From an uncultured Clostridia bacterium (GTDB lineage: Bacteria; Bacillota; Clostridia; Christensenellales; Borkfalkiaceae), in the NCBI GenBank assembly GCA_944376335.1, contig CALWCH010000002.1:1-64000 (forward strand): a stretch of DNA of 64,000 nt, read 5' to 3'. Below are positions 56,162 through 63,831 of this stretch, piece after piece. Made by a program: the position numbers and the translations under genes. A model generated the notes under the pieces. That model was not told the DNA's origin, did no database searches, and saw nothing but the letters and a program-made list of their open reading frames with translations. How positions within the stretch are numbered: the stretch's first letter is position 1; every line of letters starts with the position of its first letter.

Positions 56162-58765
56162 ATGCTCAAGTACACTTTGGATGCGAACAAGAAGGGCGTT
56201 GATGTTTCCAAGCACCTTTACGGCCTGTTCTTTGAGGACATCAACCAGTCGGCGGACGGCGGCATGAATGCCGAGATGGTGATCAACAACTCGTTTGAGT
56301 TCGAATACTTCACCTACGACGATTTTAACGAAAAGAGCCCCGTGGAGGCGCGCAAGCAGAGCTACTTTGCTTGGGATATCTACGGTGCAGGCCCCAAGAA
56401 GATCATGACGACGGGCGGCATGAACGCAAACAACCCCAGCTACCTCTTTTTAAGCATCGGCGGCATCTATCACCTGGAAAACCCCGGCTACTACACGGTA
56501 GGCGGCTATGATATGTACGGCATGCCCGTCGAAAACGGCGAGACGTACAACTTCTCCATGTATGTCAAGCGCCTCGGCTTCAAGGGCACCGTCAAGGTGT
56601 TCATCAAGGGCGCGCACGGCAGACACACCACGATCGGCGAGATCGACATCCCCGAAGGAGGTGATGGCGACTGGATCAAGGTCTCGACGTCCGTCGTTGC
56701 CGAAAAGGACACGATGGGCCGCCTTTGCATTATCTTCGAGGGCAACGGCAAGCTCGGCGTCGACTACGTCTCCCTGCTTCCCGCAAAGACGTGGGGCGAT
56801 CCCGATAAGTACCGCAACGGCAAGTTCTCGCCCCGCTTCGTCGAGGTCTTAAAGGACTGCCATCCCTCCTTCCTGCGCTTCCCCGGCGGCTGCGTCGTCG
56901 AGGGCGACGTCGCCTTCCGCTATCAGTACAAGTGGAGAAACACGGTGGGGCCTTTGGAACAGAGAAAGCAGGTGCCCAGCGTCTGGCGCTATATGCAGTC
57001 CTACGGCATCGGCTTCTATGAGTACTTCTGCCTGTGCGAGGACCTCAAGATGGCGCCTCTCCCCGTGCTTCACTGCGGGCTTCTCTGCCAGATCCGCATG
57101 GGTGAGCAGCGCAAGACGGGCTATCAGCGCATCCTTCCCGGTACGCAGGAGTTCCAGACCGAGGTCATCGACAACGTCGCCGACCTCATCTACTTCGCGA
57201 AGGGCGACATCGCTTCCTCCGACGCCAACGAGTCCTATTGGGCAAAAGTGCGTTCGGATATGGGCCACCCCGAGCCCTTCGAGCTCGACTACATCGGCAT
57301 CGGAAACGAGAACTGGGGCTTCGAGTACTTCGATAACTTCCAGGCGTGCCTCATCGGCGTGCGTCAGTACATGTATAACGGCCGCCAAACCGACCTTCTC
57401 GAGAAATTCCATATCACCGTCGTCACGACGGCGGGCGTTGATATCCGCCCCTCCGATTCCAACGATTCGTGGAAGATCATCAACGAGAAGTACCGCGACA
57501 TGATCGTCGACGAGCACGTCTACAACTCCTATCAGTGGTTCATCGACAACACCAAGCGCTATGACTGCTACGACCGCGACGGCGCCAAGGTGTTCATGGG
57601 CGAGTATGCGATGCACACGATGGCAGACGGCCGGGGCCGCCTCAACGGCGACAACAACCTGCGCTCGGCACTCTCCGAGGCTGCCTTCCTCACGGGCTGC
57701 GAGCGCAACTCCGACGTCGTCAAGATGACCTGCTACGCGCCGCTCTTTGCCTCCACCTACAACTACCGCTGGACGCCCAACATGATCTGGTTCAACGCGC
57801 GCGACATCATGCTCACCCCCAACTACTATGTGCAGCAGATGTTTGCCGCCAACACGGGCAAGTACACGCTGACGGACGTCGCGCCCGTCAACGACGACAA
57901 CGCGGGCGGCCTGCTCATCGGCGGGCACAGAACGGCGAGTGCCGTCAGCTCCGTCAAGGTCAAGGACATCAAGACGGGCGAGATCGTCTACTTCCACGAC
58001 TTCAAGGACGGCATGGGCGGCTGGAAGGTCTATCCCAACTGCCGCGGCGGCCACATCGAGGACGGCAAGCTCATCATCGAGGAGAGCGACGCCTTCAACG
58101 GCTTCTACTACGACGAAAAGGAATTCTCCGACTGCGAAGTGGAGATCGACTTCAGAAGGCTTTCGGGCGAGCAGAGCTTTATCGCGGGCGTGGGCGTCAA
58201 GGACGTGCGCGACGCGGGCACGATGGACAGCGCGGGGTTCTCCATCTGCTGCCAATACGGCAAGAACCACAAGGGCTACGACGTCTCCTTCGACAAGCGC
58301 GTGGACTTCATCCGCACCGTCTGCGAGATGATGGGCAAGGATAAGTTCATCGGCTACAGCCCCGAGGGCAACAAGATGAAGCTCATCTACACGCAAAAGA
58401 CCTTCAACGCCTACCTGCAGAAGGACGGGCATTGGCACGAGATCCTCTTCAAGAACATCTGGAAGGTCAACGAGCGCGTCTTCAACAGCGTCACGGTCGG
58501 TGACGACGGCAAGATCTATTTGAAAGTCGTCAACGTCTCCGGTCAGGACGAGGAGATGGAGGCAGACCTTCTCAACTTCGGTGAAAAGCACAAAGTCACC
58601 GAGACGACGCTCTGGCACGAGGATCCCACCGTCATCAACGAGATCAAGATGAAGGCCGGCAAGACGCACAACATCGAGCCCACCGTCAGCGAGTACGCGC
58701 TCGAAGGCTCCGTCTTAAAGCGCACCGTCAAGAACAACAGCGTCAGCGTCTTCGTCATTGAATGA
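56162..58765 (+). CDS. GH51 alpha-L-arabinofuranosidase with accessory beta-sandwich domains
   Basis: The 867-residue retaining arabinofuranosidase is predicted cytosolic (no signal peptide). The N-terminal DVSKHLYGLFFEDIN motif opens the GH51 fold. Residues about 90-215 form a CBM4/9-like beta-sandwich. The acid/base Glu383 is in GIGNENWG and the nucleophile Glu481 is in VFMGEYAMH. Residues about 605-790 form a concanavalin-like insertion (VYFHDFKDGMGGWKV), followed by the C-terminal beta domain. The start at 56162 is the first ATG before the family motif. The nearest Shine-Dalgarno sequence, AAGGAG (56142-56147), is 14 bases away across a U-rich stretch, which is unusually far. It releases arabinose from imported oligosaccharides. 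Confidence 0.9.
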   Translation: MLKYTLDANKKGVDVSKHLYGLFFEDINQSADGGMNAEMVINNSFEFEYFTYDDFNEKSPVEARKQSYFAWDIYGAGPKKIMTTGGMNANNPSYLFLSIGGIYHLENPGYYTVGGYDMYGMPVENGETYNFSMYVKRLGFKGTVKVFIKGAHGRHTTIGEIDIPEGGDGDWIKVSTSVVAEKDTMGRLCIIFEGNGKLGVDYVSLLPAKTWGDPDKYRNGKFSPRFVEVLKDCHPSFLRFPGGCVVEGDVAFRYQYKWRNTVGPLEQRKQVPSVWRYMQSYGIGFYEYFCLCEDLKMAPLPVLHCGLLCQIRMGEQRKTGYQRILPGTQEFQTEVIDNVADLIYFAKGDIASSDANESYWAKVRSDMGHPEPFELDYIGIGNENWGFEYFDNFQACLIGVRQYMYNGRQTDLLEKFHITVVTTAGVDIRPSDSNDSWKIINEKYRDMIVDEHVYNSYQWFIDNTKRYDCYDRDGAKVFMGEYAMHTMADGRGRLNGDNNLRSALSEAAFLTGCERNSDVVKMTCYAPLFASTYNYRWTPNMIWFNARDIMLTPNYYVQQMFAANTGKYTLTDVAPVNDDNAGGLLIGGHRTASAVSSVKVKDIKTGEIVYFHDFKDGMGGWKVYPNCRGGHIEDGKLIIEESDAFNGFYYDEKEFSDCEVEIDFRRLSGEQSFIAGVGVKDVRDAGTMDSAGFSICCQYGKNHKGYDVSFDKRVDFIRTVCEMMGKDKFIGYSPEGNKMKLIYTQKTFNAYLQKDGHWHEILFKNIWKVNERVFNSVTVGDDGKIYLKVVNVSGQDEEMEADLLNFGEKHKVTETTLWHEDPTVINEIKMKAGKTHNIEPTVSEYALEGSVLKRTVKNNSVSVFVIE

Positions 58766-58780
58766 CGTCTTTCGGAAAGG

Positions 58781-58812
58781 CTCCCCGCTTTCAAGGCGGG
58801 GAGTTATTTTTT
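58781..58812 (+). terminator. Terminator after the GH51 gene
   Basis: CTCCCCGC (58781-58788) pairs with GCGGGGAG (58796-58803), then TTATTTTTTT. Confidence 0.9.
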
Positions 58813-58858
58813 CGACAAAACTTGTGGACTGCCGCACCCTTCGGGGCGCGGCAATTTT

Positions 58859-58886
58859 CATATTGCAAAGCTGCCGCCCATAAAAT
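58859..58886 (+). promoter_or_regulatory. Sigma-E-type promoter of the spoIIIA operon
   Basis: CATA (58859-58862) with 16 bases to CATAAAAT (58879-58886) matches the sigma-E pattern (ATA, 16-18 bases, CATACAnT) with one mismatch. The ATG of spoIIIAA lies six bases after the -10, so the transcript would be leaderless. An exact 0A box TTCGACA is at 58811-58817. Confidence 0.65.
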
Positions 58887-58892
58887 AGAGCG

Positions 58893-59732
58893 ATGCTGGA
58901 ATTTCTCTCGCCGCGGCTCTTTGATGCCGTGTCGCACCTCGAACTTGAAAGGCTCTTTGAGCTGCGCGTGCGCACAGGAAGGCCGCTCTATGCAAACATT
59001 AAGGGCGTATTTGTGCCGCTGGGGCGATGCGGGCCCGTAAAAACCCCGCAGAATGCGCTGCATCCGACGCAGAAGGAGGTCGATGAGACCTTTCTGGCGG
59101 CATGCGGCTACTCCGTCCACGCCGTGGAGAACGAGCTTCGGGAGGGCTTTGTGACGGCGGCTTCGGGCGAGCGCGTCGGCATCGCGGGCACCTATGTCTA
59201 CGAGGGCGGCGGCGTGCTCTCCGTGCATACGATAACTTCCCTCTGTATCCGCGTGCCGCATGCGGTGAAGGGATGCGCCGAGGAGATCTATTCCCGATGT
59301 CTTGAAGAGGGGCTCTGCTCGCTGCTCCTTCTCTCGCCGCCCGGATGGGGCAAGACGACGCTGCTTCGCGACCTTTCCCGCCTCGTCTCCGAGCGCATGG
59401 GCGTAAATATCCTCGTGAGCGACGAGAGGGGGGAGCTCTCCTCGGACGATTTGGGTAAGACCGCGGACGTCATCCGCTTTGCCGCGAAGCCGACGGCTTT
59501 CACGGCGGGTGTCCGTGCGCTCAGGCCCGACCTCATTGTGACGGACGAGCTTCTGCCCGAGGACTATGCGGCCGTCAGGCGGGCGGTTCAAGGGGGCGTG
59601 AAGGTGTTCGCCTCCGCCCACCTCACCCGCTTCGAGGACGTGCCCGAAAAGCTCTTTTCCCGCTATGTTGTGCTCGGCGGCCTCGGGGGCATCGGCAGTA
59701 TTCTGGACGAGGGCGGCCATGCTCTGGCTTAA
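58893..59732 (+). CDS. spoIIIAA: Stage III sporulation protein AA (ATPase)
   Basis: This is a mother-cell AAA/secretion-type ATPase that powers the SpoIIIA-SpoIIQ channel between mother cell and forespore. The 279-residue product has Walker A PPGWGKTTLLRDL near residue 150, Walker B-like ILVSDERGEL near residue 175, and the conserved ALRPDLIVTDEL stretch near residue 210. There is no Shine-Dalgarno sequence; the start is set by the sigma-E promoter and by family length. It is the first of eight genes and overlaps spoIIIAB by 14 bases. Confidence 0.95.
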   Translation: MLEFLSPRLFDAVSHLELERLFELRVRTGRPLYANIKGVFVPLGRCGPVKTPQNALHPTQKEVDETFLAACGYSVHAVENELREGFVTAASGERVGIAGTYVYEGGGVLSVHTITSLCIRVPHAVKGCAEEIYSRCLEEGLCSLLLLSPPGWGKTTLLRDLSRLVSERMGVNILVSDERGELSSDDLGKTADVIRFAAKPTAFTAGVRALRPDLIVTDELLPEDYAAVRRAVQGGVKVFASAHLTRFEDVPEKLFSRYVVLGGLGGIGSILDEGGHALA

Positions 59733-60189
59733 ACTGCTGTTGGCAATGGCGACGGTCGCCTTCTCGACGCTCATCGGCTGGTTTGCGGCGGGCAAATACC
59801 GTGCAAGAAGGTTGTTCTTTGCCGAGTTTGCCCGCTTCAACGAAAAGTATCTTGCAGAGCTTTCCTATGAGCGGCGGCAGCTCGGGCGGTTTTTGGCGGA
59901 AAATTCCTTTGAGGGCGAATTCGGCAAAACCGTGGAGACATTTTGCAAAAAGCGAGAGGCGAATTTTTCCTATCCCTTCCTTAAGAAAGAGGAAAAGGCG
60001 GACGGAGAGAACTACTTTTCGTCACTCGGGAAGGGGGATGCGCACACCCAGATAACCTTCTTTTCGGCGCAGGCGGGAAGGCTCGGTGCGCTCAAAGCAG
60101 AGAGCGAGAGGGAAGCGAAGGGGAGGGGAGAGCTCTATCTGAAGCTGGGGCTTTTGGCGGGGCTGGCGCTCGTCCTTCTCATCATCTGA
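59719..60189 (+). CDS. spoIIIAB: Stage III sporulation protein AB
   Basis: This 156-residue SpoIIIAB component of the feeding-tube apparatus resembles GspF-type secretion proteins. It has an N-terminal membrane helix (about 2-24), a helical cytoplasmic part (LSYERRQLGRFLAENSF; LGKGDAHTQITFF), and a C-terminal membrane helix (about 137-155). The ATG at 59719 lies inside the end of spoIIIAA; longer frames start with non-family residues. Confidence 0.92.
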   Translation: MLWLKLLLAMATVAFSTLIGWFAAGKYRARRLFFAEFARFNEKYLAELSYERRQLGRFLAENSFEGEFGKTVETFCKKREANFSYPFLKKEEKADGENYFSSLGKGDAHTQITFFSAQAGRLGALKAESEREAKGRGELYLKLGLLAGLALVLLII

Positions 60190-60198
60190 AGGGGCATT

Positions 60199-60399
60199 AT
60201 GGCAGATATTTCCGTGATCTTCAAACTTGCCGCCATCGGCATCATCATCACCGTGGTGTGCCAGGTGCTGAAGAAGTCCGACCGCGACGACATCGCCACC
60301 GTCGTCTCCATCGTGGGGCTCGTCATCGTGCTCACTGTTGCCGTCACGATGATCGGAGACCTCTTTTCGGCGATCCAAGAGATCTTCGGGGTGAGCTGA
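60199..60399 (+). CDS. spoIIIAC: Stage III sporulation protein AC
   Basis: The 66-residue two-helix membrane protein has the SpoIIIAC pattern: IFKLAAIGIIITVVCQVLKKSDRDDIA as the first helix and polar loop, then a second helix through TVAVTMIGDLFSAI. It resembles minor inner-membrane secretion components. It ends directly before the spoIIIAD ATG. Confidence 0.95.
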   Translation: MADISVIFKLAAIGIIITVVCQVLKKSDRDDIATVVSIVGLVIVLTVAVTMIGDLFSAIQEIFGVS

Positions 60400-60792
60400 A
60401 TGGTCATTTTGGAACTTGTCGGCATCGCCTTTCTGACGGCTGTCACCGCACTCCTTCTGAAGTCCACCCGCCCGGAGCTCTCCTTTGCGGTCACGGCGGC
60501 GGGGTGCATCATCCTGCTCCTTCTGATCTTGGATCTTGTAAAGGACAGTTTCTCCGTCTTGGGCGATATTGCGGGGCAGACGGGCATCGACGCAGCCCTG
60601 ATAAAGACGCTTCTAAAGATGATCGGCATCGGCTATCTCGTCGAATTCAGCGCGGGACTGCTTGCAGATTTCGGACAAAATTCGCTTGCGGACAAGCTCA
60701 TCTTTGCGGGGAAGATCGTCGTTTTCGTCCTCGCCGTGCCCATTTTGGAGAGCGTCTTAAAGCTCATCTCTTCGCTCATCTCTCTCATATGA
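60400..60792 (+). CDS. spoIIIAD: Stage III sporulation protein AD
   Basis: This 130-residue SpoIIIAD membrane protein has about four hydrophobic segments. ALLLKSTRPELSF near residue 20 and GIGYLVEFSAGLLADFGQNSLADKLIFAGK near residue 76 are strongly conserved in the family. It starts at the base after the spoIIIAC stop and overlaps spoIIIAE at ATGA. Confidence 0.95.
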   Translation: MVILELVGIAFLTAVTALLLKSTRPELSFAVTAAGCIILLLLILDLVKDSFSVLGDIAGQTGIDAALIKTLLKMIGIGYLVEFSAGLLADFGQNSLADKLIFAGKIVVFVLAVPILESVLKLISSLISLI

Positions 60793-61976
60793 CAATGAAA
60801 AAATGCCTTGCCGCTTTGCTGTTTTTACTGCTTCTCCTGCCCTTTTTCGGGGGAGAGGGGAGGGTCGTTTACGCTTCGGAGACGGATGATGTAGAGCAAA
60901 CAGCGGAGCAGGAACTTCAAGAAAATATTTCCGAACTATTGAATGAACTTGACCTTTCGGAATTGCAGGAGTATCTCGATACCCTCACCGAATTTCACGG
61001 AATTTCCTTGAAAGATAAGCTGAAAGGGCTCATCGACGGCGATCTTTCCCTCGACTATGGCTCTCTGTGGGAGGCAGTTTTCTCCATTTTTTTGGACGAA
61101 ATTTCCGTGCTTTTGCCCGCATTTGCCATCATATTGGCGGCGAGCTTGCTCTGCGGCGTGCTCAACTCTGCAAAAAGTGGATTTTTGCATAGTACTATGT
61201 CAGACATAATCGGCTTTGTTGCCTATCTTTCCGTGGGCGCCGTTGTTCTTTCCTGCCTCATTACGGTGCTCTCCTCCTGCTTTTCGGCGGTGGAGGCTTT
61301 GGGCAGACAGATGGAGCTCGTCTATCCCATCCTCTTAACGCTGATGGCGGCGAGCGGGGGGAATGTCTCTGCTGCCATCTTTCGTCCGGCTGTTACTTTT
61401 TTGAGCGGCGGTATCTTGAAATTGTTTACCGCCGTCGTTCTGCCCGTCTCCGTCGCCGTTCTCGTTTTGGGGTTCGTGGGAAACCTTTCGAAGGAGGTGA
61501 GGACGGAGAAACTCGGCGACTTTTTCAAGAGCATTCTGCGCTGGCTCATCGGGCTTTCGTTGGGGCTCTTCGGGCTCTTCCTCACCGTGCAGGGCATTGC
61601 GGCTTCACAATACGACGGCATTTCGCTGCGCACCGTCAAATACGTCATCTCAGGCTCGGTGCCCGTCGTCGGCGGATTTTTATCGGGTAGCGTCGATCTC
61701 GTCCTTGCGGGCAGTGCTCTCATCAAGAACGCGCTCGGCTCCTTCTCCGTCGTGCTGCTCGTCGCCGTCGTCTTAAAGCCCTTGCTGCTGCTTGCCGCCA
61801 TGCAGCTCTTCCTTCGCATTTCTGCTGCCGCGACCGAGCCCGTCGGCGGCAAAATTCCTGCGCTTCTATCCCGCCTTGCGGGGGATATGGGGTATTTCAC
61901 AGCTTCGCTTTTGTCCGTCGCGTTTCTATACTTTCTGACGCTTCTGCTTCTCGTGTGCAGTTCGGGGGTGCTCTGA
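60789..61976 (+). CDS. spoIIIAE: Stage III sporulation protein AE
   Basis: The 395-residue polytopic channel component has an N-terminal signal peptide (MTMKKCLAALLFLLLLLPFF, cleavage near VYA). An extracytoplasmic segment with SELQEYLDTLTEFHG follows, then several membrane helices (from about residue 100 on). LMAASGGNVSAAIFRPAV and the ALIKNALGSFSVV region are family-typical. The ATG at 60789 overlaps the spoIIIAD stop; a second ATG two codons later is possible. Confidence 0.94.
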   Translation: MTMKKCLAALLFLLLLLPFFGGEGRVVYASETDDVEQTAEQELQENISELLNELDLSELQEYLDTLTEFHGISLKDKLKGLIDGDLSLDYGSLWEAVFSIFLDEISVLLPAFAIILAASLLCGVLNSAKSGFLHSTMSDIIGFVAYLSVGAVVLSCLITVLSSCFSAVEALGRQMELVYPILLTLMAASGGNVSAAIFRPAVTFLSGGILKLFTAVVLPVSVAVLVLGFVGNLSKEVRTEKLGDFFKSILRWLIGLSLGLFGLFLTVQGIAASQYDGISLRTVKYVISGSVPVVGGFLSGSVDLVLAGSALIKNALGSFSVVLLVAVVLKPLLLLAAMQLFLRISAAATEPVGGKIPALLSRLAGDMGYFTASLLSVAFLYFLTLLLLVCSSGVL

Positions 61977-62452
61977 TGCAGGCTTACATTCTCTCCGTTG
62001 CGGGCGCTGTCTTACTCTCCGCCGTCGTCTCCATATTAGTGCCGGACGGCAAGCTCGGTCCGCTCATCCGCGGCATGACCAAACTATTGACGCTCATCCT
62101 TCTTGTCTCGCCCGTCATTTCCCTCTTTCGCGGCACGGGCTTCTCCTTTGATGAGACCGTCTATGAAGAGGACGCTTCCTTTCTTGCTGCCGCCGCGAAG
62201 CGGGCGGAGGAACGGGAAGAAAATGCCGTTGAGAGCTGGCTTCAAACGCAGTACGGGATTGAGGGAAAAGCGGACGTCGACTTTAATGAGGACGGCAGCT
62301 ATTCGGCAAAAAGCGTCACGGTGTGCATTGCTGACTTCGGAATATACGAGGACGCGGCGCATATAGATATATCGCTGCACATCGAGGAGGCGCTCGAAGA
62401 GCAATACGGATGCGAAGCGGAAATAATCGCGGGCAACGGGGAGGGGGAATGA
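61976..62452 (+). CDS. spoIIIAF: Stage III sporulation protein AF
   Basis: The 158-residue SpoIIIAF component has two N-terminal membrane helices (about 4-24 and 32-52). A soluble domain predicted to adopt a ring-building-type alpha/beta fold follows (ESWLQTQYGIEGKADVDF onwards). The start overlaps the spoIIIAE stop at TGATG, and the end overlaps spoIIIAG at ATGA. Confidence 0.92.
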   Translation: MQAYILSVAGAVLLSAVVSILVPDGKLGPLIRGMTKLLTLILLVSPVISLFRGTGFSFDETVYEEDASFLAAAAKRAEEREENAVESWLQTQYGIEGKADVDFNEDGSYSAKSVTVCIADFGIYEDAAHIDISLHIEEALEEQYGCEAEIIAGNGEGE

Positions 62453-62796
62453 ACCGTCTCAAACAGATTTTTGAAAACAAACATGCCCGCATCATCCTGC
62501 TCTGTGTGCTTGCCCTCATCCTGCTCATTGCCGTCTACGAGGTCTTTTTTGCCTCGGAGAGCGCTGCCTCTTCCTATGACGAGACGGATATCGAGGCGCG
62601 TATTTCCTCCATGCTCGAGCGCGTGGAGGGCATCGACGAGGCCTCCGTGATGATCGTCGAAGAGGAGGGGGAGCCCGTCTCGTGCATTGTCGTGTACCGC
62701 GGCGAGGACAGCATCCTCTCCCGCATGCGCATCCTCGAGATCGCCTCCTCCGCGCTCTCCATCGAAAAGGAGAAGGTGCAGGTCTACCGCTCGTGA
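62449..62796 (+). CDS. spoIIIAG: Stage III sporulation protein AG, short form
   Basis: SpoIIIAG makes the large ring of the channel around the mother-cell side. The 115-residue product has one membrane helix (about 12-34) and a ring-building motif domain (DIEARISSMLERVEGIDEASVMI, then RMRILEIASSALSIEKEKVQVY). It is about half the length of Bacillus SpoIIIAG (about 229 residues). The long insertion between the two halves of the ring-building motif, which forms the beta-triangle in Bacillus, is absent. GGGGAGGGGG precedes the ATG. Confidence 0.88.
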   Translation: MNRLKQIFENKHARIILLCVLALILLIAVYEVFFASESAASSYDETDIEARISSMLERVEGIDEASVMIVEEEGEPVSCIVVYRGEDSILSRMRILEIASSALSIEKEKVQVYRS

Positions 62797-62820
62797 AATC
62801 ATGTTTGAAGGAGATAGAAA

Positions 62821-63306
62821 ATGTCTAACACCAAAAAGATCGCCATCATGTCCACCCTTGTCCTGCTGCTTGCCGTGACGGCCGTGTTCAATTTCGTGCT
62901 TGCGGGCACGCCTGCGGATGCGGCGGCAGACGGCAGCGTGCAGGAGGACTATTTCACTGCCTTCCGTGAGGAACGCGTGACGACGCGCAACGAGGAGTTT
63001 TTGCAGCTTGACAGCATCATTTCGGCGTATGCTGCGGATTCTGCCGAGTACGAGGAAGCTGTCGCTCAAAAACAGCGCATGGTGGAGGTGATGGAGACCG
63101 AGCTCGTCATCGAAGCCATGGTGAAGTCCATCGGTTTTACCGATGCCGTCGTTGCCATCGGTGCGGATTCGGAGAACATCAACGTCTTTGTCAATTCGAG
63201 CGAGCTGACGACGGAAAATGTGACGAAGATCTTCTCCATCATCGAAGAGGAGCTTGATGTCCGCAACGGAAATATCGTCATCATGCCCATTTATGCGGAA
63301 AGCTGA
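62821..63306 (+). CDS. spoIIIAH: Stage III sporulation protein AH
   Basis: SpoIIIAH binds SpoIIQ from the forespore and forms the intercellular channel. The 161-residue product has one N-terminal membrane helix (about 8-28). A helical linker (TAFREERVTTRNEEFLQLDSII) and the YscJ/EscJ-like C-terminal domain follow (ELVIEAMVKSIGFTDAVVAI; VNVFVNSSELT-type strand; IFSIIEEELDVRNGNIVIMP). GAAGGAGA lies before the ATG. Last gene of the spoIIIA unit. The accB-accC genes that often follow are not present. Confidence 0.94.
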   Translation: MSNTKKIAIMSTLVLLLAVTAVFNFVLAGTPADAAADGSVQEDYFTAFREERVTTRNEEFLQLDSIISAYAADSAEYEEAVAQKQRMVEVMETELVIEAMVKSIGFTDAVVAIGADSENINVFVNSSELTTENVTKIFSIIEEELDVRNGNIVIMPIYAES

Positions 63307-63320
63307 AAAAAATCGCCGTA

Positions 63321-63366
63321 AAAATGCGGAAAGATAGTGGTAAAATGCGAAAAGATGTGCTATAAT
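63321..63366 (+). promoter_or_regulatory. Promoter of the Asp23 gene with a tandem direct repeat
   Basis: TATAAT at 63361-63366 is preceded by a weak -35. The sequence AAAATGCGnAAAGAT occurs at 63321-63335 and 63342-63356, exactly two helical turns apart, just upstream of the -10. It may be an activator site. Confidence 0.5.
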
Positions 63367-63408
63367 ACAGGAAACAAGAACCGATCATACCTCCAAGGAG
63401 GACGTATT

Positions 63409-63780
63409 ATGGCAAGTATCAGATACAATCCCCACGGGCAGAAGGGCCGCATCTCGTACAATTCGGATATCGTGAGCGGCATCATTGCGCTCAGCCTGCA
63501 GGAGACGGAGGGCATCGAGCTCGTTCCCTCCAAGAGCAAGGGCATCAAGGTCAACTTCGAAAAGGAGGGCATCTTTGCCGATATCTCCGTCATCGCGCAC
63601 TACGGTTACGGCGTGCCCGAACTCGCGTTTGCCATCCAGCAGACGGTAAAGCAGATGGTGGAGTCCATGACGAAGTACCGCATCGCCAAGGTGGACGTCC
63701 ACGTTCAGAGCGTCATCTTTCCCGAGCCGACGCCGCCCGCTCCCCCCGTTCAGGACGAAAACGAAACACAAAGAGCATAA
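63409..63780 (+). CDS. Asp23/Gls24 family envelope stress protein
   Basis: The 123-residue protein of the Asp23 family resembles YqhY, the member found before nusB in Firmicutes. Features: GRISYNSDIVSGIIALSLQETEGIELV, the VNFEKEGIFADISVIAHYG strand pair, and the helix QQTVKQMVESMTKYRIAKVDVHVQSV. AAGGAGG precedes the ATG at 63409; an upstream ATG would place the promoter inside the gene. The C-terminal tail is Pro-rich and acidic. In Bacillus YqhY has been linked to acetyl-CoA carboxylase control, but no acc genes are adjacent here. Confidence 0.9.
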   Translation: MASIRYNPHGQKGRISYNSDIVSGIIALSLQETEGIELVPSKSKGIKVNFEKEGIFADISVIAHYGYGVPELAFAIQQTVKQMVESMTKYRIAKVDVHVQSVIFPEPTPPAPPVQDENETQRA

Positions 63781-63788
63781 AAGGACCG

Positions 63789-63811
63789 CCCCGTCTGTAT
63801 TCAGGACGGGG
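63789..63811 (+). terminator. Hairpin between asp23 and nusB
   Basis: CCCCGTC (63789-63795) pairs with GACGGGG (63805-63811). No T tract follows, so it is more likely a partial attenuator or processing site than a full terminator. Confidence 0.45.
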
Positions 63812-63831
63812 TGCGCCTTAAAAGGAGACAT

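Noticed and set aside
56849..58669. 606-codon minus-strand frame opposite the GH51 gene
   Set aside because: Antisense shadow of a clearly conserved enzyme; low-complexity Val/Asp/Leu-rich translation without any motif.
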